Origin: Cladochytrium replicatum
Taxonomy: Eukaryota; Chytridiomycota; Chytridiomycetes; Cladochytriales; Cladochytriaceae
Direction of reading: 5' to 3'
DNA length: 64,000 nucleotides
Assembly (NCBI GenBank): GCA_025526935.1
Contig: JAHLKD010000043.1
Location: forward strand, 310,001 to 374,000
Shown here: positions 11,488 through 21,697 of the stretch, in pieces
Position numbering within the stretch: the first letter of the stretch is position 1
Layout: the number at the start of each line of letters is the position of its first letter
The notes under the pieces: model-generated
What the model was told of the DNA's origin: nothing
Seen by the model: the letters and a program-made list of their open reading frames with translations, nothing else
Database searches by the model: none
Position numbers and translations under genes: made by a program

Positions 11488-12826
11488 TCATGGCGATTGA
11501 TCATCCGGAAACTTCAACGTTGGTGTGGTCTCTGTTGCTTCAGTACTCCTGCTAGCTGGGTGGGGCAGCCTCAGTTGCCATCGTTTCCCACCATTGCTAG
11601 AAGTTGCGCCAAATGACACACCACTTTTTGGATTACTGCTTGGTCGGTTTTCATCGCGATGAAGAATCTCTAGAGTATTCTTCAATCGAATGGCGTCAGT
11701 CATTAAAATCAAGAGTACGATGCTCATTCCGTTCCATGTGAATGACCTGCAAGCTCATTAGTCCATAGTAATACTTTAAAGGATATTGCTGAAACTCACG
11801 ATGCTATTCATTTTATTTTTTCGTTCAAGAATTCGTTTTAAGCATTGGGTGCAACTTCATGATATTCTTACCGATAAAATTTGTGAAATATCCACCGACG
11901 GAAAGAAACATCATCACTATGTTGAAACTGTAGAAAAGAGAGCGAAAGACTCCCTTGGCGTATATCACAAGTGACTTTAGTGAAATAGTGGACTGACTAG
12001 AACCATCCATAACTTCTGAGGTTGAGGCAGATGCCTCGGTCACACTCATAACGGTAGCGATGATCTTGTATCTACCCAAATCAATGAAATCAATCTTCCA
12101 TATCTAAAGTGAGTTCTCTGTGCTCACTGAGTTGCAGCAAATAAAATTGATTCAACCAAGCTGTACCAAATTGATTCTGTTAGTGTTATTTTCTCGAGAA
12201 CCACGGAGTTTGTGTAGTCTGATCAATAGCACTGGATTCAGGCCACAGAGTATAGTGCAACATGTAGAAAAGTCACATACTTGATGGGTCCGCTGACTGT
12301 ATCGAAAAGAAAAATGCCCCCGTACCGGTGAGAGTCAGCTGGGCGAAAACTATTGCCCCACTCAGAAGCCAAACGGGAGTCCGTATGTAAGGAAACAGGA
12401 CCAGGAATGCACGAGTTGCAGAATGATACGTTAACGAAGCCCAGGCGAACACCCAGCTGGCAGATGCAATAACATAGAGGAACTTGCTTGTAATGGGATC
12501 CCCCGTTATGAAAAGTTGCTCCCCTGCAAAAAGAATGAAAAGTTTTGCGGTAAACTCATCACTACCCAGCGCTTACCAATAATGGTGAACGCCAGAAACG
12601 ATACACATAGTCCCATGAACAGGAAAATGGATATTAGGAGATGTTTGTTTCGAATCTTCTCGAAATTCTTTTAAAAACCACAATCTTTATCAGCTCAGAG
12701 CCTGTGGAAGACCATTAGTCGGCGCTGTCGTACTTCCCAGAAACTAATAGCCACAGTCAATAGCCCAAAGAGTCCACTGGCTTGAATCACCATTTCCTTC
12801 CGAATGTAGGCGACTGGATCGCTCAT
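11488..12826 (-). CDS. Seven-transmembrane protein of unknown function (copy A, intact)
   Basis: The start MSDPVAYIRKEM is favoured over an ATG 19 codons upstream (12883) because copy B begins at the same point. Hydrophobic segments follow in order: SGLFGLLTVAISFW, LLISIFLFMGLCVSFLAF, ASASWVFAWASLTYH, WLLSGAIVFAQLTLTGTG, IWYSLVESILFAATQ, FNIVMMFLSVGGYF and MSIVLLILMTDAI, giving seven spans and a polar tail of about 55 residues. Introns fall at the same places as in copy B; a 4-nt exon (11800-11803, tag-CATC-gtgagt) is needed to hold the frame before the last exon. I do not recognise a named family. The topology would suit a receptor or channel-like protein, but no ligand or G-protein motif is visible. 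Confidence 0.7.
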
Positions 12827-13099
12827 TTTGGATAAGGGCCACCGGGGCGAAGTCGAAGCTAGATTACTGGATTGTTTCGCCAATCACCTGGCGATTTTAG
12901 GTGAGATCAACCGCCACTACGAACCTTGAAATGACCGGGATAGTTGTAGACAAATCAATATTTAAGCTTGAAATGATAAAAATAAGGGCTTGAGCTTCAC
13001 AACAGTGTCCAGCAAAGATTTGTAGTTTGAAACCATTTTGTTCGGGGTTAGCAATGCATGGCTCAAGCTTGGTTTCACTACTCGAACTCTTTTCTCACA

Positions 13100-14016
13100 A
13101 CATGGCGGTTCAGATAGTGTCTTCTTCTTTAATGCTGGGGTACGTCAGATGAAAACGTTCGGAGCCTGTCATCAACATCAGAATGCACACGGCAAGTCCA
13201 TTAGCCGACCAAGGCCTAGGAATTTAGTTTTGGATATGATAGATTACAAATTTCCAACTATGATACCGGATACAGTCAGTAATCCCATGAATGTTGATGG
13301 TTGTTACCCGCATCCCAGTATTCCCAAAATTCCGTTGAGGAAGATCATTGCAATGCTGTGCAATAGAAGACTGATCGCACTTCAAATCTTTCATTCCAAC
13401 TCTGACTTGAGTTGGATGCCATGTTTAAGCTTGCGGTAGCGATGGTGATAATCTGGTACCTAAACAGAAGCGTTAGCCACATAAAAAAGGCGGCATCCAA
13501 AGTCTCTTGAACTGAGCCGCCAAGTACAAGGTGGAATCGATCACGGAAAACTACACAAACTGCAATATGGCAAACGTTATGTGTATCTCACTCGTTTCAC
13601 CTGAAAATTAACAATAGGACCCAAAACCACCAATCAAAAAATGAGGGTTTGGCATACTCATGCTATTTCAAAAGTCGGGGAGGTTCGCAACTTGGGGGCC
13701 TAGCGCTACAAACAGCCATTTGTATGGCCGACATCACCGCACTGAGTGCCCACTGCAGCTGCGTACGTTGTGTCATGATGGGATATAGTTTCACGAGGCT
13801 TCAGAGTCCCACATGGAATGTAAGCGCTCTCACGAGATCTGCCATGATACTACAGCGGTGAATATCAACAGATCTGCGATTTTGTTCTTTCCAAGTTGCC
13901 GCTTCGAATAGATTGGGCTGGCGTACGCAACATCTCTTTTTCAGGGAATCGAAGGCACTCTCATATATTCCTGGCGATCTGAAATATTGATTTGTCCCCA
14001 CAAAGCTTATCAGCAA
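13100..14016 (-). pseudogene. Heavily decayed seven-transmembrane paralogue (copy C)
   Basis: Only scattered blocks remain: YQIITIATASLNMASNSS matches copy A's YKIIATVMSVTEASAST, and NGLAVCILMLMTGSERFHL matches the last membrane span WNGMSIVLLILMTDAIRL. Between them are stops and frame changes. Order and spacing match copies A and B, so the three form a direct tandem array on the minus strand. Confidence 0.5.
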
Positions 14017-14358
14017 CGAGTACGCGGCTGCGAATCTTGGTGATTTTCTCCCGAAAGCAACTTAATTTACGTGCGGGCCGATCCCGTCCTCTTGGTTAAT
14101 ATCATACTTAGTGTGAAAAACTGAAGTACATCAACTCAGTGATAGTCAGCAGATTACAATCCATGGATTCTACGATTGGTTGGGAGAGCAGAGTGACTGA
14201 ATCAGTCCGATTACACTTTGAATAGACGGTGTGTCGCTTTGCATTGCTTGAACTTCCAAGCAAATCTTTTTAAAATATTGATAAATTACAACAAAGCAGC
14301 TCTTTGTTAAGCACACCACCATCATCATCTCATGTGTCCGTCTGACCACCAGATCACA

Positions 14359-17300
14359 CTAATTCCCAATCACCGCGTTGGCATTTTCAGGCGACTGTAC
14401 CAGTCGCGGGTACCCGCAATGTGCATCGTAAACCGCCGTCACCTGGAACAACCCTTCTTGCCTCGTCCGTATCACATACTAAACATTGCAAAGAGCAGAA
14501 TGAGAAATTAGAAAATCTGCCTGAAAATAGAAAAACCAAAACATGCTTACAGATGGTTCGTCAATGTTGGTGATCGTAAACGCTTCTTCCCCAACAATGT
14601 CGCCGGAAATCGGGTTCAACGTCGACCGTGAATATGTAAAGCTGAACGGCGCTTCTCCTTCAAACTCTATCGTTATGATCGACTCTTCACCTAAACCAAA
14701 AAAACTACATGTTTATCACAGCCCAATCGTTTGCCTTCAAACAACCTGTTTCCTCACCTTCTCGAATGTCTTCCGCAAGATCCGCGCCGCCGTCTACAAC
14801 AGCCCTCGGCAAGGGGTGAACCACAACCCCCAACGTATCCGCCTCGGGCTTCCTCAAATCCAACACGCACCCAACACCGTTCCACACCCGCCGCACTTTA
14901 AACAGTCCCGGTTTCCCCGCGTACAGCGTTAGCACCGGGTCCATCACGCTAACGTCCGAAACGGTGCCCTCAAACTCGTACTCAAGCCTGAACAACGGGG
15001 TCCCCTGCAACGTGAACGTCAGCAAATCACCAACGCACACGTTCCGAGCTGAGAGTGAGGTGACGCGCGGGGTGTCTGCGACCACGAGCTCCACCCGCGT
15101 CTCGGGCGCGTCGCTCGCGATGCTCGAGCGGCATCCGGTCGAGTCGGATAGAGACACGAGCTGGAGGACGTAGCTCCCTGTCGCGGTTAAAAGTGGTGGC
15201 TTGAAGGTGTGTGAGTTTTCTGTGATGTTGCGGACGACAATTGATTGCGGCTCGTTGCCGTCGTGTTGGAGCTGGACCACGAGCTCGAAGGGCGGTTTGC
15301 CTGTAAATTCGATCTGGATGCCCTGGCTAGGATCTTGGGTGAGCGCGCTACCGACAGGCATGTACGAGCTCGACTGCGAATCGACGTTGAGGCATTGAAC
15401 AAAGCCTAAAGTTCCGTTTGTGAAGCGCGCGGTGGGTCGCGCGAGCACGTTATGCGTCACAATCGCGACATCACCCTTCCCGCTCGCTTGCGGGTAGTTC
15501 AGATCTTCGAGAGCTTGGAATCTGTAAACATGTTTCCCAGACTCCGAAGTGTCCAATCCGACTCTGTAGCTGTGCTGCTCTATACGCTTTTCGATTTCCC
15601 CACGATGTGTCCGAAACTTGTTGGATCCGGGGGGCAGTTCATGAGTGTAGCGCATCTGGAACGGTGGGCTACCCGAGAGCCTCACTGTGAACGCCTTATC
15701 CATGTCACGCTCACAAGTGTCCGGCACAACATATTGGTTGCCTTCCTGAGTTGCACCAAGAACGCTCAGTGTCGGGCGAGGGATCGTAACAGCTAGCAAT
15801 TATTTCGTTCAGCGTTGTCACCGATAATGATAGCGAAAACGTACCTTGGCACTCCACAGCAGGAAGTACCAATCCCTTGCAGTACGCGTCCGATGTCCCC
15901 TTCAATCGATAGGTACCAGGGAGATCAACTTCAAGCCACTCCTTCTTCTTGGTGGCACCCCGTTTGGTCATATATTGCCCCTCAATTCCCGAATCCACAT
16001 GCACGTAGCTGATATTGAATGGCGGACTATATAAAGTTGGGCGTCAACGACCACAAGCACGACGATCACCAGGCACACTTACATGCCAAAAACTGCTAGC
16101 TCGAGTTGCGCTGACCCACCTTCCAAGAACGCGACGGGTCGAGGACACTTGAACGACACCGTGGGCCGTTGAGCTTGCACTTCGATGCGTACGTCTTGAG
16201 TGCCCTCCCGGAATGTGCCGGGACATCCATCCGCGCTTAAAATGTCTAATTGCAAAACCAAAAGCGAACGTAAAAGCTTGTTTTTTGGCAAAAGGACTTT
16301 CAGCGCTCCTTACCAATGAATGATAGCATGTACGTTCCAGCGGTATCCAATGCGCCGGTGCCAATACGCACGCCCCCCTCCGTAACCTCCACATCTCTCC
16401 TCCACAATCGTTTGGTGTTGTGATAGAGCTCGTAGCTTACTCTCCAAGGTCCCGCACCACCGCTCGCCAGAACAGTGACTTCTGCGTTGTCGCCCAGACA
16501 CCGGATCATAGCTGGCGCCTGTGTCGAAACAGAGGGCTGGTCCAATAGGATTGATGCACGAGGGCGTGGGTGAACAGTTTGAGTGAAACGAGTGTTCTTG
16601 ATCGGAACTCCTTTGATGTACTTCATATCCAAGATCTAACACGAAATTAAGTGTCAGTCGTACAGACTGCACAATTTGAACATCTTACCGAGGTGAACTC
16701 CCACACGTACGTCCCGGGTTCATCGGGCTCGAACGGAATCACATGCTTTGTTTTCATAATCCTCGCTTTCTTCTGTGTCCTCTCTCCGCTATCCTTCGTC
16801 TCCTCATACTCAACAATGAACGGCGGGCTTCCCGTCAACGAGATGTTCACCACCGCTCCGAAGGCCCCAACGCACGCAGCTCCGACCCCGCCGCCACGAA
16901 TAGGTTCAGCGGAAACCTCGATCGTAGGCGGGAGGACCTTGTTCACCGTACAGAAACGGGCGTTTTCCTCGACTGCACCGCTACACCGCGCGTCTGCGAC
17001 CGAAAGCAAAGCATACGTACCGGGTTCCGATGCTTCGATATCCGGATCACGTCGGTTCAGCGCGTCGTGTCGAGACAGACGCTGCCATTGTCCTGATGGA
17101 ACGTCGTCGACGGACGCCGCGAGCCCGATGGTGATGTTGAAGACTGGTTGGCCGTGGAGGTGGATTGGGAGGGTTGGGAGTCGCTGGGTGTATGGATCGT
17201 TCGGTTGCGGGACGAGGATCGAGAGGTCGGTGCAGTCCTCGAATTGGGCGCGAGGGCGTGGATGCACGGTGATCTTGAAGGGTTCATCGGGACCCACGGC

Positions 17301-18852
17301 CTCGCCGAACTCGTCAAAGGTCGGTTGTGCGCGTGCGCGCGCGTTCTTGTCGGATTTGCTGCTTGCGGCTATTATGCGTCGAGGTTGGGGGATCGTGTTT
17401 CGGATGCCGTCGGTGACATTGAGGAACCGGAAGACCATTGTTCCGGGCGTCTCGAGCTTCACGTCGAACTTGTGGATGAATTTCCGGGGTCGGAGGTCTG
17501 TGATTCGGTGGGCGAGTTCAAGAGCGGCTTGCTCCATTTCTTGATCGCTGAGCTGGGACTCTGGTAATACGTTTCCGAGTGGCTCTGATCCATCTTCAGC
17601 ACCAAGAGAAACCTCTACAAACTCCAAAGTGCTCACGTCGTTCAAGGTGCGTGAATACCAGAACGTCAACGGAGGTGTACCAAATATCTCTGCTCCGACT
17701 TGGTAAGTCTCATCGACACAGCGTTCATCTGATTTCAGCCCGATATCTGCTCCCTGGCCAATCCAGTTTGCCTTTGGACACTCTACCACCTCGACTGTGT
17801 TCCCATCAAAGCTTCCCGGCTCGCCCGAAGCATCTCGAAATCCAACGATCCGCAACAAACCGATCGTGCTCGTCTCCAAACGTCCATGGAATCGCATGAT
17901 CGGGGTATTTGGCCCGATGCCTGCATCTGCGACTGCCTGGTCGAGGGCAATACGACTTCCATCTCCAGCTGCAATATCTGCGACGGTATAATCCTGCAGC
18001 GTCACGTTATCGAATCGCTGCACTCTCCCGTCAAACCCGAGAGCCTCGATGTCAACAAAGCATGGTGGGATCGCTTTGTAAATATCGACTGGGACATAAA
18101 TGCGCGATTCAGATTCAGCACGGCACGATGGGACTCTGCGAAGACGAGCGAGGGCTTTAGGTAAAACATTAACCCTGTGAGATCCGACGATGTGGGGATC
18201 GTCGTCACCGATTGGGATGCTACCGGAACCACCACCGGTTCCAACGATCCCAGAGAGTGGGCCCTTCGCGGGAATTGCGCCGAAACCTCCCCCATCTTCA
18301 GTCACAGCTGGAACTCGACCACGTCCGGATCCCGGAACACCATGTGGAAGTCCAGATCTTTGAAACTCATTTGGCCTCGTCTAAAAATTGATGAAAGTGA
18401 GATTTTCAAAGGAGTGATTGAACAAAATCGATGCTCACCGCTGCGAAGAGTGCATAATTGATGGACCAGCTGACCGTTGTAATAAACGCCGCAGTAGCAG
18501 CCGACATTTCGAATCGAGGGACCTGAGCGCTCCACAGTACCGCAAAGAATACCAAATCAACAAAGCAAAAGACTCCGACCAGCCAGTAAGCAGACACTCC
18601 CAGCGGCGTTGCGCCAACAGAAATCGATCTCGAAGCGAGCTGCTGAATTTGCTGATTCTGCCATGCCAGAGAGAGCGGTTTTCCCGGGAAGACAGTGGAA
18701 GGAGCAGCGACTGGGGCCGAGAACACGAGCGAACTGAGAGAAGCGTACAGCGAGTAACCGGTGGAGAGCAGCAGTTTCCAAGCGAATTCGATTGCAAAGA
18801 ACACTGCAGCGATGTAGCGCTGTGTCGGCGGGTCCAACAGCAGGACGGCCAT
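14359..18852 (-). CDS. POM152: Nuclear pore membrane glycoprotein POM152
   Basis: Eight exons (18439-18852, 16689-18380, 16314-16635, 16083-16245, 15845-16026, 14758-15792, 14551-14690, 14359-14478) join in phase into 1355 residues, close to yeast Pom152 (1337). The N-terminus starts AVLLLDPPTQRY, equivalent to the family's DVxxxPxQRLY motif, and carries three hydrophobic segments within the first 138 residues. A Gly-rich linker and HRVNVLPKALARL follow, then a long lumenal region of repeated Ig-like modules each with a GxPPFxxxY signature (GTPPLTFWY, GSPPFIVEY, GIPPFNISY, GSPPFQMRY, GKPPFELVV, GTPLFRLEY). The protein anchors the pore membrane ring in the perinuclear space. The start at 18852 is chosen because no acceptor links it to earlier sequence. 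Confidence 0.95.
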
Positions 18853-19504
18853 TTCACACAAATTTCACACCACAAGTTCAAGAAAGTCGCGCGACGGTCG
18901 AGAAAGGAAAAAATTGTTGACTTGCTCACCTTCACGATCGAGGATGCAGACAAAATCAATCAACATGGGAAGGAGGCTCACTTGAATTTTCCGATCAACT
19001 GTCGTCAAGGTAATGGGCTGGTATTGAGCAATATCACCAAAGTTCCCTTTTGTTTCCAGACAGGTAAGAGAAGTCCCGAGTTCCAAGAAGTTGGTGACAA
19101 TCATGAACGAAATATAGCTTTGGGAAGTTGAACTACGAGAATAGCAACAGGCTTAAATAACTCGGCAGGTATGTAGTTCAGTCTGGGAGCTGAGTTATTT
19201 GGGGAGGAGCAAATTGCGCTAACAAAATAATGTTACTAGTTGAAGTGTAATCCAAATGGCGTCGTACTGTGGGAGGAGGAGGGGAATCAACAACATATTC
19301 ACTTTGATATACTGAAGTGAAGTAAGTATGGTATTGAGAAAGGGGATGGGGATCAGAAGCTAAATCATTCGTATCTTGGGACAAAGAATTGGTGGGAACC
19401 TAAAACCAGAATCTCGGTCTTCACTGACGTCTCTGGTTATACCTGATTTAAGAGTATAATTTTTGAACATATTTCTAAATACAAGCATACTATTTCAGTT
19501 CATA
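18853..19504. other. POM152 upstream region, no supported gene
   Basis: This should contain the POM152 promoter and 5' UTR. Open frames overlapping 18865-19130 lack any splice acceptor into POM152 and show no domain. Confidence 0.5.
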
Positions 19505-19830
19505 TTGAATAGCTCTATCAGTTCAGTTGGCTATGGCGTAGCGCTCTAAGCTGGAGATTGCAGGTTTGAAGCACTGGATCACAAGTAGTTGCTTCTGCAT
19601 CTCGGCAATTAGACCGCTGGCAAAAGGCACTGACACATGCATGAGAAGCACGCTCATGCGCATGTGATCAATGAATGGGTCAGGGTGTGGACTGAAGAAA
19701 CTTCCAAAAAGTGACTTTGTGGGAATTGCGTTAAGGTCGGGGTAACCAAGGGTATATGTGGGGTTATTTATTTCAACAATATAATTATTTATTTTGGACA
19801 CACAATGCAACATAATAAATAACATTTAAA
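19505..19830 (+). repeat. Diverged SINE-like repeat, copy 1
   Basis: The left end (about 19520-19580) resembles a worn tRNA head: ggcgtagcgctctaagctgg and a B-box-like aggtttgaagc. The right end is AT-rich, with ttatttattttggacacacaatgc. A second copy with a similar 3' part lies at about 19990-20178; the two share ggtgtgga, gggaatt and the 3' AT-rich tail. No flanking duplications were identified. Confidence 0.35.
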
Positions 19831-19989
19831 CTGTCTTACAAGATGATTTTTTGTAATTTTTGTTTTAAACTTGATAATATGTATTTATTTTTCACTGGTG
19901 CAATCCATATTCAAGTGTAACTATTAACTCATTGAAAGTGAATACATATCACCTGCTCGTGCACAATCCAAAGTACAAGTGTTAGTAAA

Positions 19990-20178
19990 AACACGTACAA
20001 TGGCAGCACATGGGGACCGTGCATGCCGGGAAGTGAGATGGGTGTGGAGCAGGCCAATGCTTATTTGACGGAATTTTATAGAATATAATTGACGGTGAGG
20101 ATCGGTTTTTTTGTTTCTTTTAGCAATATTATTATTATTATTTATTTTGCACATACAATGCATAACAAAAAACAACAC
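19990..20178 (+). repeat. Diverged SINE-like repeat, copy 2 (3' part)
   Basis: It shares the 3' segment of the repeat at 19505-19830: agatgggtgtgga, then ggaatt, then an (att)n stretch and tttattttgcacatacaatgc. The tRNA-like head is not recognisable here. It may be a truncated element. Confidence 0.35.
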
Positions 20179-20219
20179 CTAGGGGGCCTTACATTATTAT
20201 CTTAGACCGGTGATCGGAA

Positions 20220-21430
20220 TTTTTTTTTTTTTTGAATGTTATAACATGTATTGACAATGCTTAATCAGTACATGTCACCCACGTGTACTTCAACCAAGAT
20301 TTGGAATCTTCAGTACTTGGGGAGCCGTGCGAGCCGTAGGAAAGAGGAGCGAAGGCAATGGCGAATCGAAGGAGATGTGGCGCGGTACTTGCACGTGACA
20401 CGATATTGCGAGAGATATATTTCGTAGGAAATTCGAATCCAGTCCCCTATAGGATTCGAACCGCGGAGTTTAGCTTCGAAAAGTCGCATTCGTACGGACT
20501 AAGCCACTATGAGGTCGGAATTTTTTTTTTTTTTTTTTTGAATGTTATAACATGTATTGACAATGCTTAATCAGTACATGTCACCCACGTGTACTTCAAC
20601 CAAGATTTGGAATCTTCAGTACTTGGGGAGCCGTGCGAGCCGTAGGAAAGAGGAGCGAAGGCAATGGCGAATCGAAGGAGATGTGGCGCGGTACTTGCAC
20701 GTGACACGATATTGCGAGAGATATATTTCGTAGGAAATTCGAATCCAGTCCCCTATAGGATTCGAACCGCGGAGTTTAGCTTCGAAAAGTCGCATTCGTA
20801 CGGACTAAGCCACTATGAGGTCGGAATTTTTTTTTTTTTTTTTGAATGTTATAACATGTATTGACAATGCTTAATCAGTACATGTCACCCACGTGTACTT
20901 CAACCAAGATTTGGAATCTTCAGTACTTGGGGAGCCGTGCGAGCCGTAGGAAAGAGGAGCGAAGGCAATGGCGAATCGAAGGAGATGTGGCGCGGTACTT
21001 GCACGTGACACGATATTGCGAGAGATATATTTCGTAGGAAATTCGAATCCAGTCCCCTATAGGATTCGAACCGCGGAGTTTAGCTTCGAAAAGTCGCATT
21101 CGTACGGACTAAGCCACTATGAGGTCGGAATTTTTTTTTTTTTTTTTGAATGTTATAACATGTATTGACAATGCTTAATCAGTACATGTCACCCACGTGT
21201 ACTTCAACCAAGATTTGGAATCTTCAGTACTTGGGGAGCCGTGCGAGCCGTAGGAAAGAGGAGCGAAGGCAATGGCGAATCGAAGGAGATGTGGCGCGGT
21301 ACTTGCACGTGACACGATATTGCGAGAGATATATTTCGTAGGAAATTCGAATCCAGTCCCCTATAGGATTCGAACCGCGGAGTTTAGCTTCGAAAAGTCA
21401 CATTCGTACCGACTGAGCCACTATGAGGTC
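20220..21430 (-). mobile_element. Tandem array of four tRNA-derived SINEs with poly-A tails
   Basis: Read on the minus strand, four near-identical units of about 300 bp (21131-21430, 20827-21126, 20521-20822, 20220-20516) each begin GACCTCATAGTGGCT and end catgttataacattc followed by 14-19 A. Each poly-A is followed by TTCC and then directly by the next unit's head. Each head has a pol III B box GGTTCGAATCC and an A-box-like segment at tRNA spacing, so these are tRNA-derived SINEs. A perfect 9-bp inverted repeat (TTCGAATCC, 11-nt loop, GGATTCGAA; 20432-20460 in the last copy) follows the B box. A 66-codon frame recurring in each unit is a by-product. No SINE-encoded protein exists; movement would need a partner LINE that I do not see here. 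Confidence 0.85.
21366..21420 (-). promoter_or_regulatory. RNA polymerase III internal promoter (A and B boxes) of the first SINE copy
   Basis: The A box TGGCTCAGTCGG (21409-21420, minus strand) matches TRGCNNAGYNGG, and the B box GGTTCGAATCC (21366-21376) matches GGTTCGANNCC, at tRNA spacing. In the other three copies the A box reads TGGCTTAGTCCG, which departs from the consensus near its end. Confidence 0.75.
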
Positions 21431-21436
21431 TTCAGA

Positions 21437-21510
21437 TCCCGCGTGGCGCAATTGGCTAGCGCGTTTGGCTGTTAACCAGGAGGTTGGAAGTTCGAGCCTT
21501 CCCGCGGGAG
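21437..21510 (+). tRNA. tRNA-Asn (anticodon GTT)
   Basis: A 74-nt cloverleaf without intron. The acceptor stem TCCCGCG (21437-21443) pairs with CGCGGGA (21503-21509), with discriminator G at 21510. The anticodon stem TTTGG/CCAGG encloses the loop CTGTTAA with anticodon GTT at 21471-21473, and the T arm GGAAG-TTCGAGC-CTTCC is perfect. The SINE array ends six bases upstream on the opposite strand, so the two pol III units diverge. CCA is not encoded, as usual in eukaryotes. Confidence 0.97.
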
Positions 21511-21697
21511 ATAATATTGAAATAATTGAGTTACGACCAGCAACTTTGTATTATGCGTACTAATGCGTGATCATTCTTTTGCTGGTTCGAAGACTTTTGT
21601 TCGTTGTGGGCAGTAAATTTTCTCTTCGACGTGTACTTAACGTGGAGTTGGTTAAAAGCTTTGCACAGCACCCAGCACCACCAGAACTTATCACCGA

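Noticed and set aside
14705-18305. Several long plus-strand frames opposite POM152 (for example 16651-17544)
   Set aside because: They are GC-biased antisense shadows of well-supported POM152 exons, with no domains.
20358-21475. A repeated 66-codon frame starting MANRRRCGAVLARD
   Set aside because: It recurs only because the SINE unit is repeated, runs into the poly-T tract and lies antisense to the SINE. No domain or independent conservation.
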